Positions 1-8,818 of a DNA stretch of 64,000 nucleotides are shown in pieces. The DNA is from Amycolatopsis thailandensis (GTDB lineage Bacteria > Actinomycetota > Actinomycetes > Mycobacteriales > Pseudonocardiaceae): contig NZ_NMQT01000050.1 of assembly GCF_002234405.1 (NCBI RefSeq), positions 24,474 through 88,473 of the forward strand. The letters are read 5' to 3'. Positions within the stretch are counted from its first letter, which is position 1; the number at the start of each line of letters is the position of its first letter. The translations under genes were made by a program, and so were the position numbers. The notes beneath the pieces are model-generated. The model had not been told where the DNA came from, searched no databases, and saw only the letters and a list, made by a program, of their open reading frames with translations.

Positions 1-608
1 TCGGCCTCGGCGACCGAATGCGCGCCGCCCAAGATCGGCATCATCGCCCACCGCAGTCTTTCGTCGATGCGAGACCGTTCTTCGATCTCGACGGCGAGCG
101 CCGACGGCAAGCAATGACGATCTCGCACCGCTTCGGCCATCATCGCCACTGCCGCGTCCAGGTCGGGCGCGCGCCGCGCCGCGTCGATCACCGCGCGCGG
201 CACAGGAGCGGTGGGGACACCCGACCTGATCCTCGGCGCCGGCAAGCGTCTCGTCCGTTCGACGTGAACGAAACCGGTACTGGTGATTCCTCGTTCGGCG
301 GGCACGAGCAGGTGCACGTCATCGATGGCCGGAAGGTTTCTCAGCCCATAGCGCCTCAGCGCGGACACACCCGTGAGCATCGAACCTTCACGGGCATGGA
401 GCAATCCCGCCTCGATCCGCTGTTCATCGGTCGGCTCGCCGTTCCCGAGTAAAACGACGCCGGGCAGCAGCATCCGCCAGACACCGCCGGGCTCGCAGCG
501 GCGCCAGATCGTTCTTCTGGGCACGCCGAGCTCTTCGAGCCGCTTGACCCCGATCACGATCGGGCCGTTCGTCAACTGTGGATGCTGTGCCCACTCGCCT
601 CTTCGCAC
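1..608 (-). CDS. AbiEi-antitoxin/DUF559-like protein, 3' end cut by window edge
   Basis: The open frame runs from a GTG at 608 to the window edge (202 codons visible). I translated it directly: it begins VRRGEWAQHPQLTNG and at the edge reads LGGAHSVAEA. Both ends align with the gene at 43977-44918 (VRTGEWARDHEALYK and LRGARSVAEI), so the two are paralogs. The middle contains the same ordered blocks: a short helix-turn-helix-like start (VKRLEELGVPRRTIWRRC), then LLPGVVLL and HLLVPAE. These proteins resemble the AbiEi-type winged-helix antitoxin domain followed, in full-length members, by a DUF559/very-short-patch-repair nuclease-like C-terminus. That C-terminus lies outside the window here. 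No partner toxin is visible. The function is unknown; the family assignment is from pattern recognition only. Confidence 0.75.
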   Translation of the reverse strand, partial: MRRGEWAQHPQLTNGPIVIGVKRLEELGVPRRTIWRRCEPGGVWRMLLPGVVLLGNGEPTDEQRIEAGLLHAREGSMLTGVSALRRYGLRNLPAIDDVHLLVPAERGITSTGFVHVERTRRLPAPRIRSGVPTAPVPRAVIDAARRAPDLDAAVAMMAEAVRDRHCLPSALAVEIEERSRIDERLRWAMMPILGGAHSVAEA

Positions 609-671
609 TTGATCAGCTTCGGACGGGGTACCGACAAAAATCGCGGATCCCCGTCGTGACAGGTCCGGCGA

Positions 672-726
672 TGAGGGGGTGTGTGGGAATAGGGACACTC
701 AACGTCCCCATTTCCACACACCCTCA
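672..726. repeat. Palindromic repeat with CTCAA core, overlapping the aftD stop
   Basis: This is an imperfect inverted repeat. The left arm starts TGAGGGGGTGTGTGG, the right arm ends CCACACACCCTCA, and the centre is GGGACACTCAACGTCCC. The last bases form the stop codon of the aftD-like gene (724-726). It shares its CTCAA core with the elements at 30781, 45016, 56148 and 56290 but has a different stem. It could terminate transcription from both converging sides. Confidence 0.75.
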
Positions 727-3700
727 CGTCTTGTCGCCTTCGATCTCTCGCCCTTCGAACCAAGGCACGCACATCGCCACCATCGCCGCCGCGCTCAGCA
801 GCAGCGAAGCCTGCGTAACCGGTCCATAGGCCCACTCCTGACCATGCCCCAGCAGCCGCCCCACCACCGCGACGAGCGTGCCCGCGACCATCCCGCCGAA
901 AGCGAGATACCGCGGCGCGCGTTCGCTGAACTGGCGGGCCAGCAGGACGGAGATCAGCAGCACGATCGGCAGCATCCCGCCCAGCACGGCCAGCAGCCCG
1001 ATGAGCACCACCGGGACCACCCGCCCTGAGCCCGCCCCGACGGCGACGTGACGTGGGCGGACCGGCCACAGCACACCGATCAGCACCGCCAGGATCGCGA
1101 CGGCGCCGATCAGCAGGCCCGATCGGTACTTCCAGTCCGGGGTGAACTCCAGCCGGACGACACCGCCGGAACCGGCGGGCAGGATCCAGGCCTGCTGCCA
1201 GCCGTCGACACGCGTCTTCACCAGCGGGGTCCCGTTCAGCGATGCGGTCCAGCCCGCGTTGGCGTTCTCCGGGACGGCCAGGACGGACTCGTCGCCACCC
1301 GCGACGGTGACCGATCGGGACGTCGCCTCCCAGGAGTCCACGGTGACGGCGCGATGCCCGGCGGGAGCCCGCACGACACCGGCGGGCTTCAGCCACAGGT
1401 CCTGGACCACGAAGGACTCGGACCGGTCGGTCCGCAGTTCGTGTCCGCCCGCCGCCAGCTCGACACCGCCCTGGGAATCGGGACACGCGGAGAGCGTCAT
1501 CGGCCGGTGCGCGGTGAAATCGGCGAGGGTGCCGCGCACGGAGGTGTCGTAGTCGAAGCCGTTCAGGCGGACGTTCGGGCCCGATCCGCAGGGCAGCGTG
1601 AACTCCGCGGCGGGAGCGGGAAGTTCGGCGCCGGTCAGCGACAGGCTCCCGATCCTCAGCGAGTTCCGGGTCCGCTGGTCGTCGTCGAGGCCGGCGAACG
1701 CGATCTTCAGCTGCGACGTCTCCAACGGCGGGAACGTCGCCGCGCCGGAAGCGTCGAGTTCGACGGAGCGGCTCGACGTCGGTGTCGTCAGTTCCAGCCG
1801 CGTGGGCGCGTGCGAATCGGCGGCGACACGGATCCCGGAGACAGTCTGAGGTTTCTCCCAGTCCAGGGTCATCGTCGGCCGCAGATCGGTGACGTCGGGA
1901 TGCCAGGCGGTCGCGGGATTCCCGTCCACCGCGGCGAACGCGCTCGCCGCCGGATCCCCGCCCAGTTGCGAAGTCGCCGACACCTTCACCCCGGGAAGGG
2001 TGACCGGGACACGGCCACCTCCGGCGGGCAGCACGGTGCCGCCGAACTCGTAGGCACTCTGCGACGTCGTCGAGAACAGCCGCCGGATCCCGTCCGGTTC
2101 CTCGCCGTCGCGGGCGGCGGACGCGTCGCACCGGACGTGCCCGTTGTCCGGGACGCACGCGTACCTCGGCTGCTGGCCCCGCGTGAACGCGAATCCCGGC
2201 GCGGTACCCGGCCCCAGATCGGCAGGGACTTCGAGAGCGCGTTGCGGTTCCGCGCCGGGGATCTTCAGCTCCGAGATGCCGACGTTCCCGTCCTGCCTGC
2301 CGACCACGAGTGAAAGCAGTGTGATCCGCACCTTGCGCGTCACCCCCGCCGGCGCCGGGTAGGTGTGCGCGCCTTCGCCCCGGACGACCTGGTGCTCGAC
2401 GGAACCGTTGTCCGTGGTGATCCGGATCCGGGTCGGCGGCCAGCCGACGCGGATGTCGTCGACCATCGCGAGATCAACCGTGTTCACCAGCCGCGGGGTG
2501 TCGAGTTCGACTTCGAGCCATTCCCCGATCGGACCGGTGAAACTCGAGGAATGCCAAGCGGTGCGCGGATCCCCGTCCAGCGCGGCGAACGGCTGATGGC
2601 TCGGATCGGAACCGCCGAAGGCGTCCGCGAACGACGCCGCCGTCGACGCGGTCACCGAGCGGATCCCCCGGTACGCGGCCACGGTCTGGTGCTGCTCGCC
2701 CGGGAACGGCAGGACGTCCAGCGCGGCTCGCTGCTGTCTCGGCGACTCCCCCGCGGTCAGCGTCTGGCTCAGGTTGTCCCGCACGCCGCCGACGTTGCGT
2801 TCGGCGCGGCGCAACCCGTCGGTGACCAGCCTCGGTCCGGTCGGCGAACCGCCGTCCCCGGTCAGCACCGTCGGCGTGCCGGGGTCGAGCTGTCCGGAGT
2901 TCATCAGCGGCAGCAGGTTTTCCGGCCCACCGCTCACCGTCGGCACGTCCTTCGTGGACGTCGCGGTGACCAGCGGGACCGGCCGTTTCACCTCGAAGAT
3001 CTCCAAAGGCCCGAACTGGGCCGACTTCTCGATCCCCGGCGACCCGGCTAGGCCGGCGCGCAACGTCGTGAAGTCGGGGGCGCCGACCTTGGCGCGGTCG
3101 ATGTCCCCGCGCAGCACCAAGAACCGGTAGCCCGAACGCGCGAGCAGCGCGGCGAGCCCGGGATCGCCTCTGCCGTCGGCCAGGGCCGCGTCGACCGAGT
3201 CCATCAGGCGGGTGTTGCCCTCCGAACCCAGCGGGACCTGGTTGCGGACGGCCCACGGACTGTCCGCGATGGCCTGCGCCGGTTCGTCGACCGTCCGGCC
3301 CCAGTCGTACTCGCCGAACCCGGTCGCGGGCAGCAGCAGCGTGCGCGCCGTCGCGTCGGTCTTGGCGACGTGGCCCATCGCGTCGTACCAGTACCCCGGC
3401 ACCTCGTCCCAGCCCGGCCCCGGCCGCAACGTCAGCAGCCACACCGGCGCGGCCATCGCCAGAACCAGCAGCGCGCCGAGCGCGGGCCGCAGATTCCGCC
3501 GTACCGCCGGCGCGGCGCTCGTGATGCCGTGGACGAACGCCAGCATCAACGGGAGCCGAAGCACCGGCTCGAACTTGTGCACGTTGCGCAGCGGTGCGAG
3601 CGGGCCGTCGAGCAGATGCCGCACGGGTTCCGCCAGCGGGCTGTCGAGCGTCCCGACGTAGCCGACGGTCAGCAGCGTCAGCCCGGTCAGCACGCCGAGC

Positions 3701-4653
3701 ACCAGGAACCGACGCTCGGGCAGACCGCGCCGCGCGAGTCCGAACAGCCCGACCGCGGCCACCAGCCCGGTGGCCGCCATCAGGACGGGATTGTCGATCA
3801 GCGCCCAGCCCGACGGCCACCACGGCGTGCCCTGGACGACGTAGGCGACCCACTGATTCGTGCCGCGCAGCACTTCGAACAGCGACATCGGCGCGGTGGT
3901 GTTCGTCGCGGATTCGATGTAGTCCAGGAACGGCAGGCTGTACTGGCCGAGCAGCACCAGCGGCAGGATCCACCACAGCATCACCCCGGCGACGAAGACG
4001 AACCACCAGATGACGAGTTCGACGTGGGTGCTCCGCCACTTCCGGGTCAGCAGCCACAAACCGGGCAGCACGAGCGCCATCACGACCATCGCGCCGTTGA
4101 TCCCGCCCATGCACAGCACAGCGAGCGCGGACAGCCCGGCGGCCCGGCGAGGCGAACCGATGCGGTCGGCGAGGATCAGCGGCAGCAGCACCCACGGCAG
4201 CAGGACGGCGGGCAGCATTTCCGAGGACAGCGAACCGATTTCGGTGACCATCCTCGGTGCGAGGGCGTAGCCGACTGCTCCGATCAGCCGAGTCCGTTCG
4301 TTCCCCATCTTGAGCGCGCGGGCCACCAGCAGAGCGCCCCCGAAAGCGACCGAGAGCAGGATCGCGCACCACAACCGCTGCGCGATCCACACCGGGATCC
4401 CGACGGCCTGGCACATCGCGAAGAACGGCCCCATCGGGAACAGGTAGCCGTACGCCTGGTTCTGCAACTCCCCCGCCGTCGCCTGGGGATTCCACAGGTG
4501 CAGCGCCCGGCCGAGGAACGCCAGCGGATCCACCGCGAGGTCGAGTTTGGTGTCGAACGTCGTCCTGCCGGGACGCTGCACAAAGGACAGTACCGTCAGC
4601 GCCAGCACGATCCACGTGCTCGGCTTCTTCGCGAGGGCGCCGGGGGTTACCAT
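724..4653 (-). CDS. aftD: Alpha-(1->3)-arabinofuranosyltransferase, AftD type
   Basis: This 1309-residue membrane glycosyltransferase resembles AftD of mycobacteria (about 1400 residues), which adds alpha-1,3 arabinofuranose to cell-wall arabinan from decaprenyl-phospho-arabinose. The first ~450 residues are polytopic membrane (GT-C, DUF3367 type). The large outer part has two discoidin/F5-8C-like carbohydrate-binding segments, recognisable by AALDGDPRTAWH and AAVDGNPATAWH. Two membrane helices near the C-terminus are followed by a short acidic tail. The start at ATG 4653 (MVTPGALAKK) leaves a 39-bp gap to the divergent methyltransferase; longer frames upstream are out of family. Substrate and role are from family knowledge, not shown here. 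Confidence 0.88.
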   Translation of the reverse strand: MVTPGALAKKPSTWIVLALTVLSFVQRPGRTTFDTKLDLAVDPLAFLGRALHLWNPQATAGELQNQAYGYLFPMGPFFAMCQAVGIPVWIAQRLWCAILLSVAFGGALLVARALKMGNERTRLIGAVGYALAPRMVTEIGSLSSEMLPAVLLPWVLLPLILADRIGSPRRAAGLSALAVLCMGGINGAMVVMALVLPGLWLLTRKWRSTHVELVIWWFVFVAGVMLWWILPLVLLGQYSLPFLDYIESATNTTAPMSLFEVLRGTNQWVAYVVQGTPWWPSGWALIDNPVLMAATGLVAAVGLFGLARRGLPERRFLVLGVLTGLTLLTVGYVGTLDSPLAEPVRHLLDGPLAPLRNVHKFEPVLRLPLMLAFVHGITSAAPAVRRNLRPALGALLVLAMAAPVWLLTLRPGPGWDEVPGYWYDAMGHVAKTDATARTLLLPATGFGEYDWGRTVDEPAQAIADSPWAVRNQVPLGSEGNTRLMDSVDAALADGRGDPGLAALLARSGYRFLVLRGDIDRAKVGAPDFTTLRAGLAGSPGIEKSAQFGPLEIFEVKRPVPLVTATSTKDVPTVSGGPENLLPLMNSGQLDPGTPTVLTGDGGSPTGPRLVTDGLRRAERNVGGVRDNLSQTLTAGESPRQQRAALDVLPFPGEQHQTVAAYRGIRSVTASTAASFADAFGGSDPSHQPFAALDGDPRTAWHSSSFTGPIGEWLEVELDTPRLVNTVDLAMVDDIRVGWPPTRIRITTDNGSVEHQVVRGEGAHTYPAPAGVTRKVRITLLSLVVGRQDGNVGISELKIPGAEPQRALEVPADLGPGTAPGFAFTRGQQPRYACVPDNGHVRCDASAARDGEEPDGIRRLFSTTSQSAYEFGGTVLPAGGGRVPVTLPGVKVSATSQLGGDPAASAFAAVDGNPATAWHPDVTDLRPTMTLDWEKPQTVSGIRVAADSHAPTRLELTTPTSSRSVELDASGAATFPPLETSQLKIAFAGLDDDQRTRNSLRIGSLSLTGAELPAPAAEFTLPCGSGPNVRLNGFDYDTSVRGTLADFTAHRPMTLSACPDSQGGVELAAGGHELRTDRSESFVVQDLWLKPAGVVRAPAGHRAVTVDSWEATSRSVTVAGGDESVLAVPENANAGWTASLNGTPLVKTRVDGWQQAWILPAGSGGVVRLEFTPDWKYRSGLLIGAVAILAVLIGVLWPVRPRHVAVGAGSGRVVPVVLIGLLAVLGGMLPIVLLISVLLARQFSERAPRYLAFGGMVAGTLVAVVGRLLGHGQEWAYGPVTQASLLLSAAAMVAMCVPWFEGREIEGDKT

Positions 4654-4692
4654 CCGGTAGATACTAGGCGGAAACGTGGCTACTATGCGCCT

Positions 4693-5397
4693 ATGACAGA
4701 CGGTTTCGCAGAAGCGTGGTCGCTCGCCGAACCCGTCAAGGGCTGGATGACGCGGGATCAGGGCCTTGCCCTGTGGAACGCGGCTTCCCGCCTGGAAAAG
4801 GGCGATCTCATCGTCGAAATCGGCAGCCACCAGGGCCGTTCGACGATCGTGCTCGCCAGTGCCGCGCGCACGGTCGGCGCGCGGGTCATCGCGGTCGACC
4901 CGTTCGTCGACGGACGGCTGTTCGGCGGATCCCCGACCCGCCAACGCTTCGAGGCGAACCTGAAGAAGGCGGGCGTCGAGGACGTCGTGGAACTCGTGGC
5001 GGAGTACAGCACGAAACTGCGTCCTCGCTGGGATCGCCCGATCCAGTTGCTCTACATCGACGGCAAGCACGACTACTGGACCTACACCGACGACCTGCGC
5101 TGGTCCACGAACCTGGACGACGGTAAGGAAATCCTGGTCCACGACTGCTTTTCCTCGATCGGTGTCACCCTGGGCACGATCGCGAAAGTCCTCTTCGGAC
5201 GGCGCTACACCTACCTCGACCGCGCGACGTCGATGGCCCGGTTCCGCCTCACCCCGCCGACGACGAGGGACAGGCTGCGCGTGCTCGCCCAGCTGCCCTG
5301 GTTCCTGCGCAACGTCGGGATCAAGATCCTGCTGCGGCTGCGCTTGGCGCCCGTGGCGAGGATCTTCGGCCACGACAGCCCGTACGACCCTTACTGA
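4693..5397 (+). CDS. Class I SAM-dependent methyltransferase (Methyltransf_24 type)
   Basis: This 234-residue protein carries a SAM-binding motif I (LIVEIGSHQGRSTIVLA, residues ~33-49), followed by an acidic residue after strand 2 (VIAVDPF) and LLYIDGKHDY, which resembles motif IV of the Methyltransf_24 family. That family is often found in glycan and secondary-metabolite clusters. It starts at ATG 4693, divergent from aftD, and its last 7 bases overlap the convergent gene ending at 5391. Its position between AftD and a GT-C-like protein suggests a sugar or lipid acceptor in envelope biosynthesis, but the substrate cannot be read from the sequence. Confidence 0.8.
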   Translation: MTDGFAEAWSLAEPVKGWMTRDQGLALWNAASRLEKGDLIVEIGSHQGRSTIVLASAARTVGARVIAVDPFVDGRLFGGSPTRQRFEANLKKAGVEDVVELVAEYSTKLRPRWDRPIQLLYIDGKHDYWTYTDDLRWSTNLDDGKEILVHDCFSSIGVTLGTIAKVLFGRRYTYLDRATSMARFRLTPPTTRDRLRVLAQLPWFLRNVGIKILLRLRLAPVARIFGHDSPYDPY

Positions 5398-7124
5398 GTG
5401 AGCGGCCTGCCGACGTCGACCTTCGCGAGGCAGACGGGAGCGCCCTTGGCGGACAACCGGAATTCGATCTTGTCGAACAGGCCCTCGATCGGCAGGTACA
5501 TCGTGTGCAGTCCGGGCTGGAACCAGACCGGCACGCGGTCCACGAAGCCTTCGCCGCCGTCCGAAGTGAAGTAGTCGATCCGCAGCAGGTGACGGCCGAG
5601 AACGGGCGTGTCCAACGGAACCCGGACCGGCTCCTCGCCGACGGTGTACCCGCACCCCGCCACGGGGCCGGGCAGGCCACGGGAAATCGATTCCACACCG
5701 GTGATCGTCCTGGCGGCACCCGAATCGTCCAAAAGGGACATCCGACTGGTCGGCTGGTCGAAGTGGAAGCCCGGGATCAGGCCCACCACCCGTGAGACGC
5801 GCGCGTTCTCGCCGAACCAGCCGTGCAGGATGTCGTTCGGCACCGTGGTGTCGTACAGGACGAGATCGGGATCCCGTTCGATCGAGGCGCGCGCGTTGGC
5901 GAGGAAATCCCGCGAGTGCTCGAACCGCAACCCCTGCGCCAGCCGGGAGAAACCCACGGCCGAACTCGCGATCAGGACAAGGCACAACGCCAGGGCGAGC
6001 GGACGTTTCGCCGGGGACGGCACGGGATCCGAAGGCCGGTCGAACGGTTTGGGTTCGAGGAAGGCGAAAGCGAGGCACAGCGCGACGACGAGTGTCAGAT
6101 CGGCTACGTAGCGGGGATCGCTGCCCAGTTCGGGGCCGACCTCGGTGAGCCGGGTGGCCGCCGAAAGCCCGATGTCCGCCGCGAACACCAGCGCCAGCAG
6201 CACCCATGCCTTCTTCGCCCGGAGACCGCCGACGCGGATTCCGGCGACCAGCACCGCGACGGCCACGAGCAGCAGCAGAATCCGAGCTACGACAGGGGAA
6301 GCGGCGAACGTCGCCCCGGGTCCGGGGCCCGACCACGGCCCGCCCGCCAGCCCCGGAACCAAGGTGTCGCCGAGCATCCGGCCGGTCATGTCCGCGACCG
6401 TGCCGACGGTGACCGGACCGCCGCCCTGCCCGACCTGGCTCGTCGTCAACGCCAGGAAGACGGCGGCGTATCCGGCGAGGACGACGACGAAGACGCCCAT
6501 GAGCACGACGTGCCGGCGCAGGGAAACGCCGAGCAGCACGGTGATCCCGGCGATCAGCACCGGGATGAACACCGCCTTTTCGTAGAAGGCCAAGCCGAAG
6601 ACGGTCCAGGCCACCGTGGCGATCGCCCAGCGCCCGCCGTCGGCGAGATACCGCACATGGGCGTGCAACGCGGCGGTGGCGGCCAGGAGCACGGGCGCGA
6701 GCTGGATCGCGTACGCCCACCACAACGTCGGGACGAGCAGCAGGGGCGAAGCCGTGAACATCGTGAACGGGACGAGAATCCCCCAGCGGCGCCCGAAACA
6801 GCGCACCAGCACCGCCCACAGCAGCGCCGAGGCCGCCGCCTGCATCACCAGGACCGGCGCCATCAGCACGGCGAAGTCCAATGGAGCCCACGCGGTCAGC
6901 AGATCGGCGAGCAGGAATCCGCCCGGCGCGAGGTGGCCGTGGTAATCCTGGAAGTAGTAGCCGAAGTCGAACGGGCCGGCCTTCGCGGCGTGATAGGTGA
7001 TGACGAAATCGTCTTGCGCCAGGCTTCCGTGCAGCGCGGCCCAGGTGTGCAGGACGAACGGGATCACGGCGGCGACGATCGCGGCGATCGTGACCAGCGA
7101 AGGTCTCTTCCCCCGGACAACCAC
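5391..7124 (-). CDS. Polytopic membrane protein, GT-C glycosyltransferase-like
   Basis: This is a 577-residue protein with about 10 hydrophobic segments in its first ~400 residues and a soluble C-terminal domain (~170 residues) outside the membrane. The first extramembrane loop has an acidic pair (SLAQDDFVI, about residue 36), the position where GT-C transferases keep catalytic Asp. It is therefore probably a polyprenyl-phosphate-sugar-dependent transferase, though no family signature is decisive. I chose GTG 7124 because it follows a GAGG ribosome site by 6 bases and sits 8 bases after the upstream stop; an in-frame GTG at 7160 would overlap the neighbour. It forms an operon with the VWA protein gene. 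Confidence 0.65.
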   Translation of the reverse strand: MVVRGKRPSLVTIAAIVAAVIPFVLHTWAALHGSLAQDDFVITYHAAKAGPFDFGYYFQDYHGHLAPGGFLLADLLTAWAPLDFAVLMAPVLVMQAAASALLWAVLVRCFGRRWGILVPFTMFTASPLLLVPTLWWAYAIQLAPVLLAATAALHAHVRYLADGGRWAIATVAWTVFGLAFYEKAVFIPVLIAGITVLLGVSLRRHVVLMGVFVVVLAGYAAVFLALTTSQVGQGGGPVTVGTVADMTGRMLGDTLVPGLAGGPWSGPGPGATFAASPVVARILLLLVAVAVLVAGIRVGGLRAKKAWVLLALVFAADIGLSAATRLTEVGPELGSDPRYVADLTLVVALCLAFAFLEPKPFDRPSDPVPSPAKRPLALALCLVLIASSAVGFSRLAQGLRFEHSRDFLANARASIERDPDLVLYDTTVPNDILHGWFGENARVSRVVGLIPGFHFDQPTSRMSLLDDSGAARTITGVESISRGLPGPVAGCGYTVGEEPVRVPLDTPVLGRHLLRIDYFTSDGGEGFVDRVPVWFQPGLHTMYLPIEGLFDKIEFRLSAKGAPVCLAKVDVGRPLTQ

Positions 7125-7132
7125 GTCTTGCC

Positions 7133-8716
7133 TCAATTCTTGCAGGTCGGCGGCTGGCACATGATCTTGCTCAGCGCCTGGTAGAAGACGTCCGAGATCT
7201 TCCGCGGATCGGGGGTGGTGAACGAATCCCCGCCGGTGGCGGTGGAGACCTGCCGGAGTTCGGACGCGTCGATGTCCGGCCCGATGCCGATCCCGATGAC
7301 CGGCAACGGTTTCCGCGGATCCTGGAGCTTGCCCAGCTCTTCCAGCAACCTCGGCAGCCCGACCGTGTCGCCGTCCTCGTTGCGTCCGTCGGTGAGGACG
7401 ACGATCAGGTTGATCCGCCCGGGTTTCCAGTTCTGCCTGGCGTTCTGGTACGCGGCGAGGATCGAATCGTAGAGCCCGGTCGCCCCGCCGGCTTTCGGCC
7501 GCACCGCCTGCAACTGCTCCACCCCGCCCGAGGCCGTCTGCTCGGCGATCGTCTTCATCGGCAACAGGACCCGGTGGTCCCGGTCACCGTCCAATTTGGT
7601 CGAGAACAGCCACAGCCCCAGTTCGGTGGTGGGTTTGAACAGCCTGAGCCCCTGCGTCGCGGCCTGCAAGGTGAGTTCCATCCGGCTCTTTCCGGTACCC
7701 GGCACGGAGGCGGCCATCGAACCGGAGACGTCGAGGAGCACCTGCACCCGGGCGCTCAGATTCGTCCCCGCCCAGGCCTGCAAGGCGGCGTACAGGTCCG
7801 TCACGGGTGGGGCGCCCGGCGGACGCGGTGCGGGATCGGTCCGGCTGTCCCGCGCCCGCGGTACGGCGAACTGGCCGGAGGGCGCGCGGAATCCCGCGTC
7901 GGCGAAGGTCGCGGCGGCGAGCGGATCGAGCAGCAGTCGCAGAAAACGTTCCGCCGCGCCCCTGGATGCCTCTGAAGCCTTGGGCAGCACGACGTACGGG
8001 TAGTCGAATCCCCGCACCGGGACGTCCGGGTACGCCGCCACGAGATCCCGGGCGAGGACGGACTGTTCGGTCGCCGGGAAAGCGGCCGGGAACTGGCCGG
8101 GGGCGGGATTCAGCTTCCGCAGGGCGGCGGTGAAGGCCGCCGCGGGATCGGATGCCCGCTCGGTCAGCTTCCGCAGGCCGAGCAACGTGGCGACGCCGAG
8201 CGGATCCCGCGCCGGATCCGGCATCCCGACCGGGGAACCGTCGAGGACCTCTTGCCAGGCGGGCGGTTTCCCCGGCCAGCCGAACCGGCGCGCGGTCTCG
8301 TCGGGAAGTCCCAGCACCACCGGGGAATTCGCCACCGACTGACCTGATTCGGGCAGGTTCCACGCGCCGGCGTCCCTGGCCTGCGACAACATCGTGCTCG
8401 ACTCGGGAACCCAGACGTCGGGTCCACCGGAAGCAGTGGTCCCGAGCAGGTCGGCGGTCTTGGCCGACTCGCTCGCGGTCACGTCGACTCGGAAGCATTC
8501 TTCCTGTGGCACGGTCGCCGCGAGCCGCGTGAGCACCGGCGCGACGTCGGGCGCGGCGGTGATCTCGACCGGCGTCAGCGCGTCACAACCGTTGCCCGCC
8601 AACCGGGCCCGGAGGTAGTCGACGCCCCACCAGGCACCGAGCGCGACCACCAGCAACAGGCTCAAGACGACCACGGGCGCGTTGGAACGCCCACCACGCC
8701 TCGGGCCTACCTGCAT
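7133..8716 (-). CDS. Substrate-binding and VWA domain protein, membrane anchored
   Basis: This 527-residue protein begins with a short basic cytoplasmic stretch and a single membrane anchor (~residues 13-33). A periplasmic-binding-protein-like domain follows (~60-300), and then a C-terminal von Willebrand factor A domain with an intact MIDAS motif (LLDVSGSMAA, DxSxS) and a downstream VVLTDGRNEDG loop. Proteins of this architecture are widespread in actinobacteria and uncharacterised; a role in envelope assembly or adhesion is only a guess. The ATG at 8716 has GGAGG seven bases upstream, so I prefer it to the ATG at 8722 (spacing 1) and to longer versions. It is the first gene of the operon with the GT-C-like gene. 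Confidence 0.8.
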   Translation of the reverse strand: MQVGPRRGGRSNAPVVVLSLLLVVALGAWWGVDYLRARLAGNGCDALTPVEITAAPDVAPVLTRLAATVPQEECFRVDVTASESAKTADLLGTTASGGPDVWVPESSTMLSQARDAGAWNLPESGQSVANSPVVLGLPDETARRFGWPGKPPAWQEVLDGSPVGMPDPARDPLGVATLLGLRKLTERASDPAAAFTAALRKLNPAPGQFPAAFPATEQSVLARDLVAAYPDVPVRGFDYPYVVLPKASEASRGAAERFLRLLLDPLAAATFADAGFRAPSGQFAVPRARDSRTDPAPRPPGAPPVTDLYAALQAWAGTNLSARVQVLLDVSGSMAASVPGTGKSRMELTLQAATQGLRLFKPTTELGLWLFSTKLDGDRDHRVLLPMKTIAEQTASGGVEQLQAVRPKAGGATGLYDSILAAYQNARQNWKPGRINLIVVLTDGRNEDGDTVGLPRLLEELGKLQDPRKPLPVIGIGIGPDIDASELRQVSTATGGDSFTTPDPRKISDVFYQALSKIMCQPPTCKN

Positions 8717-8818
8717 GTGCATGCCTCCGAGGTGCGGTACGGGATCTGGGATGTTGCCCAATCCGCCCGCGCACGTCAACCCTCGGGTAACTTAGCGCGC
8801 CTCGCTACGGCAAACGGC

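Noticed and set aside
724..6891. One continuous 2055-codon minus-strand protein covering aftD and upstream genes
   Set aside because: Only the part after ATG 4653 resembles a protein family. The upstream part lies antisense to the methyltransferase and out of frame with the GT-C-like gene.
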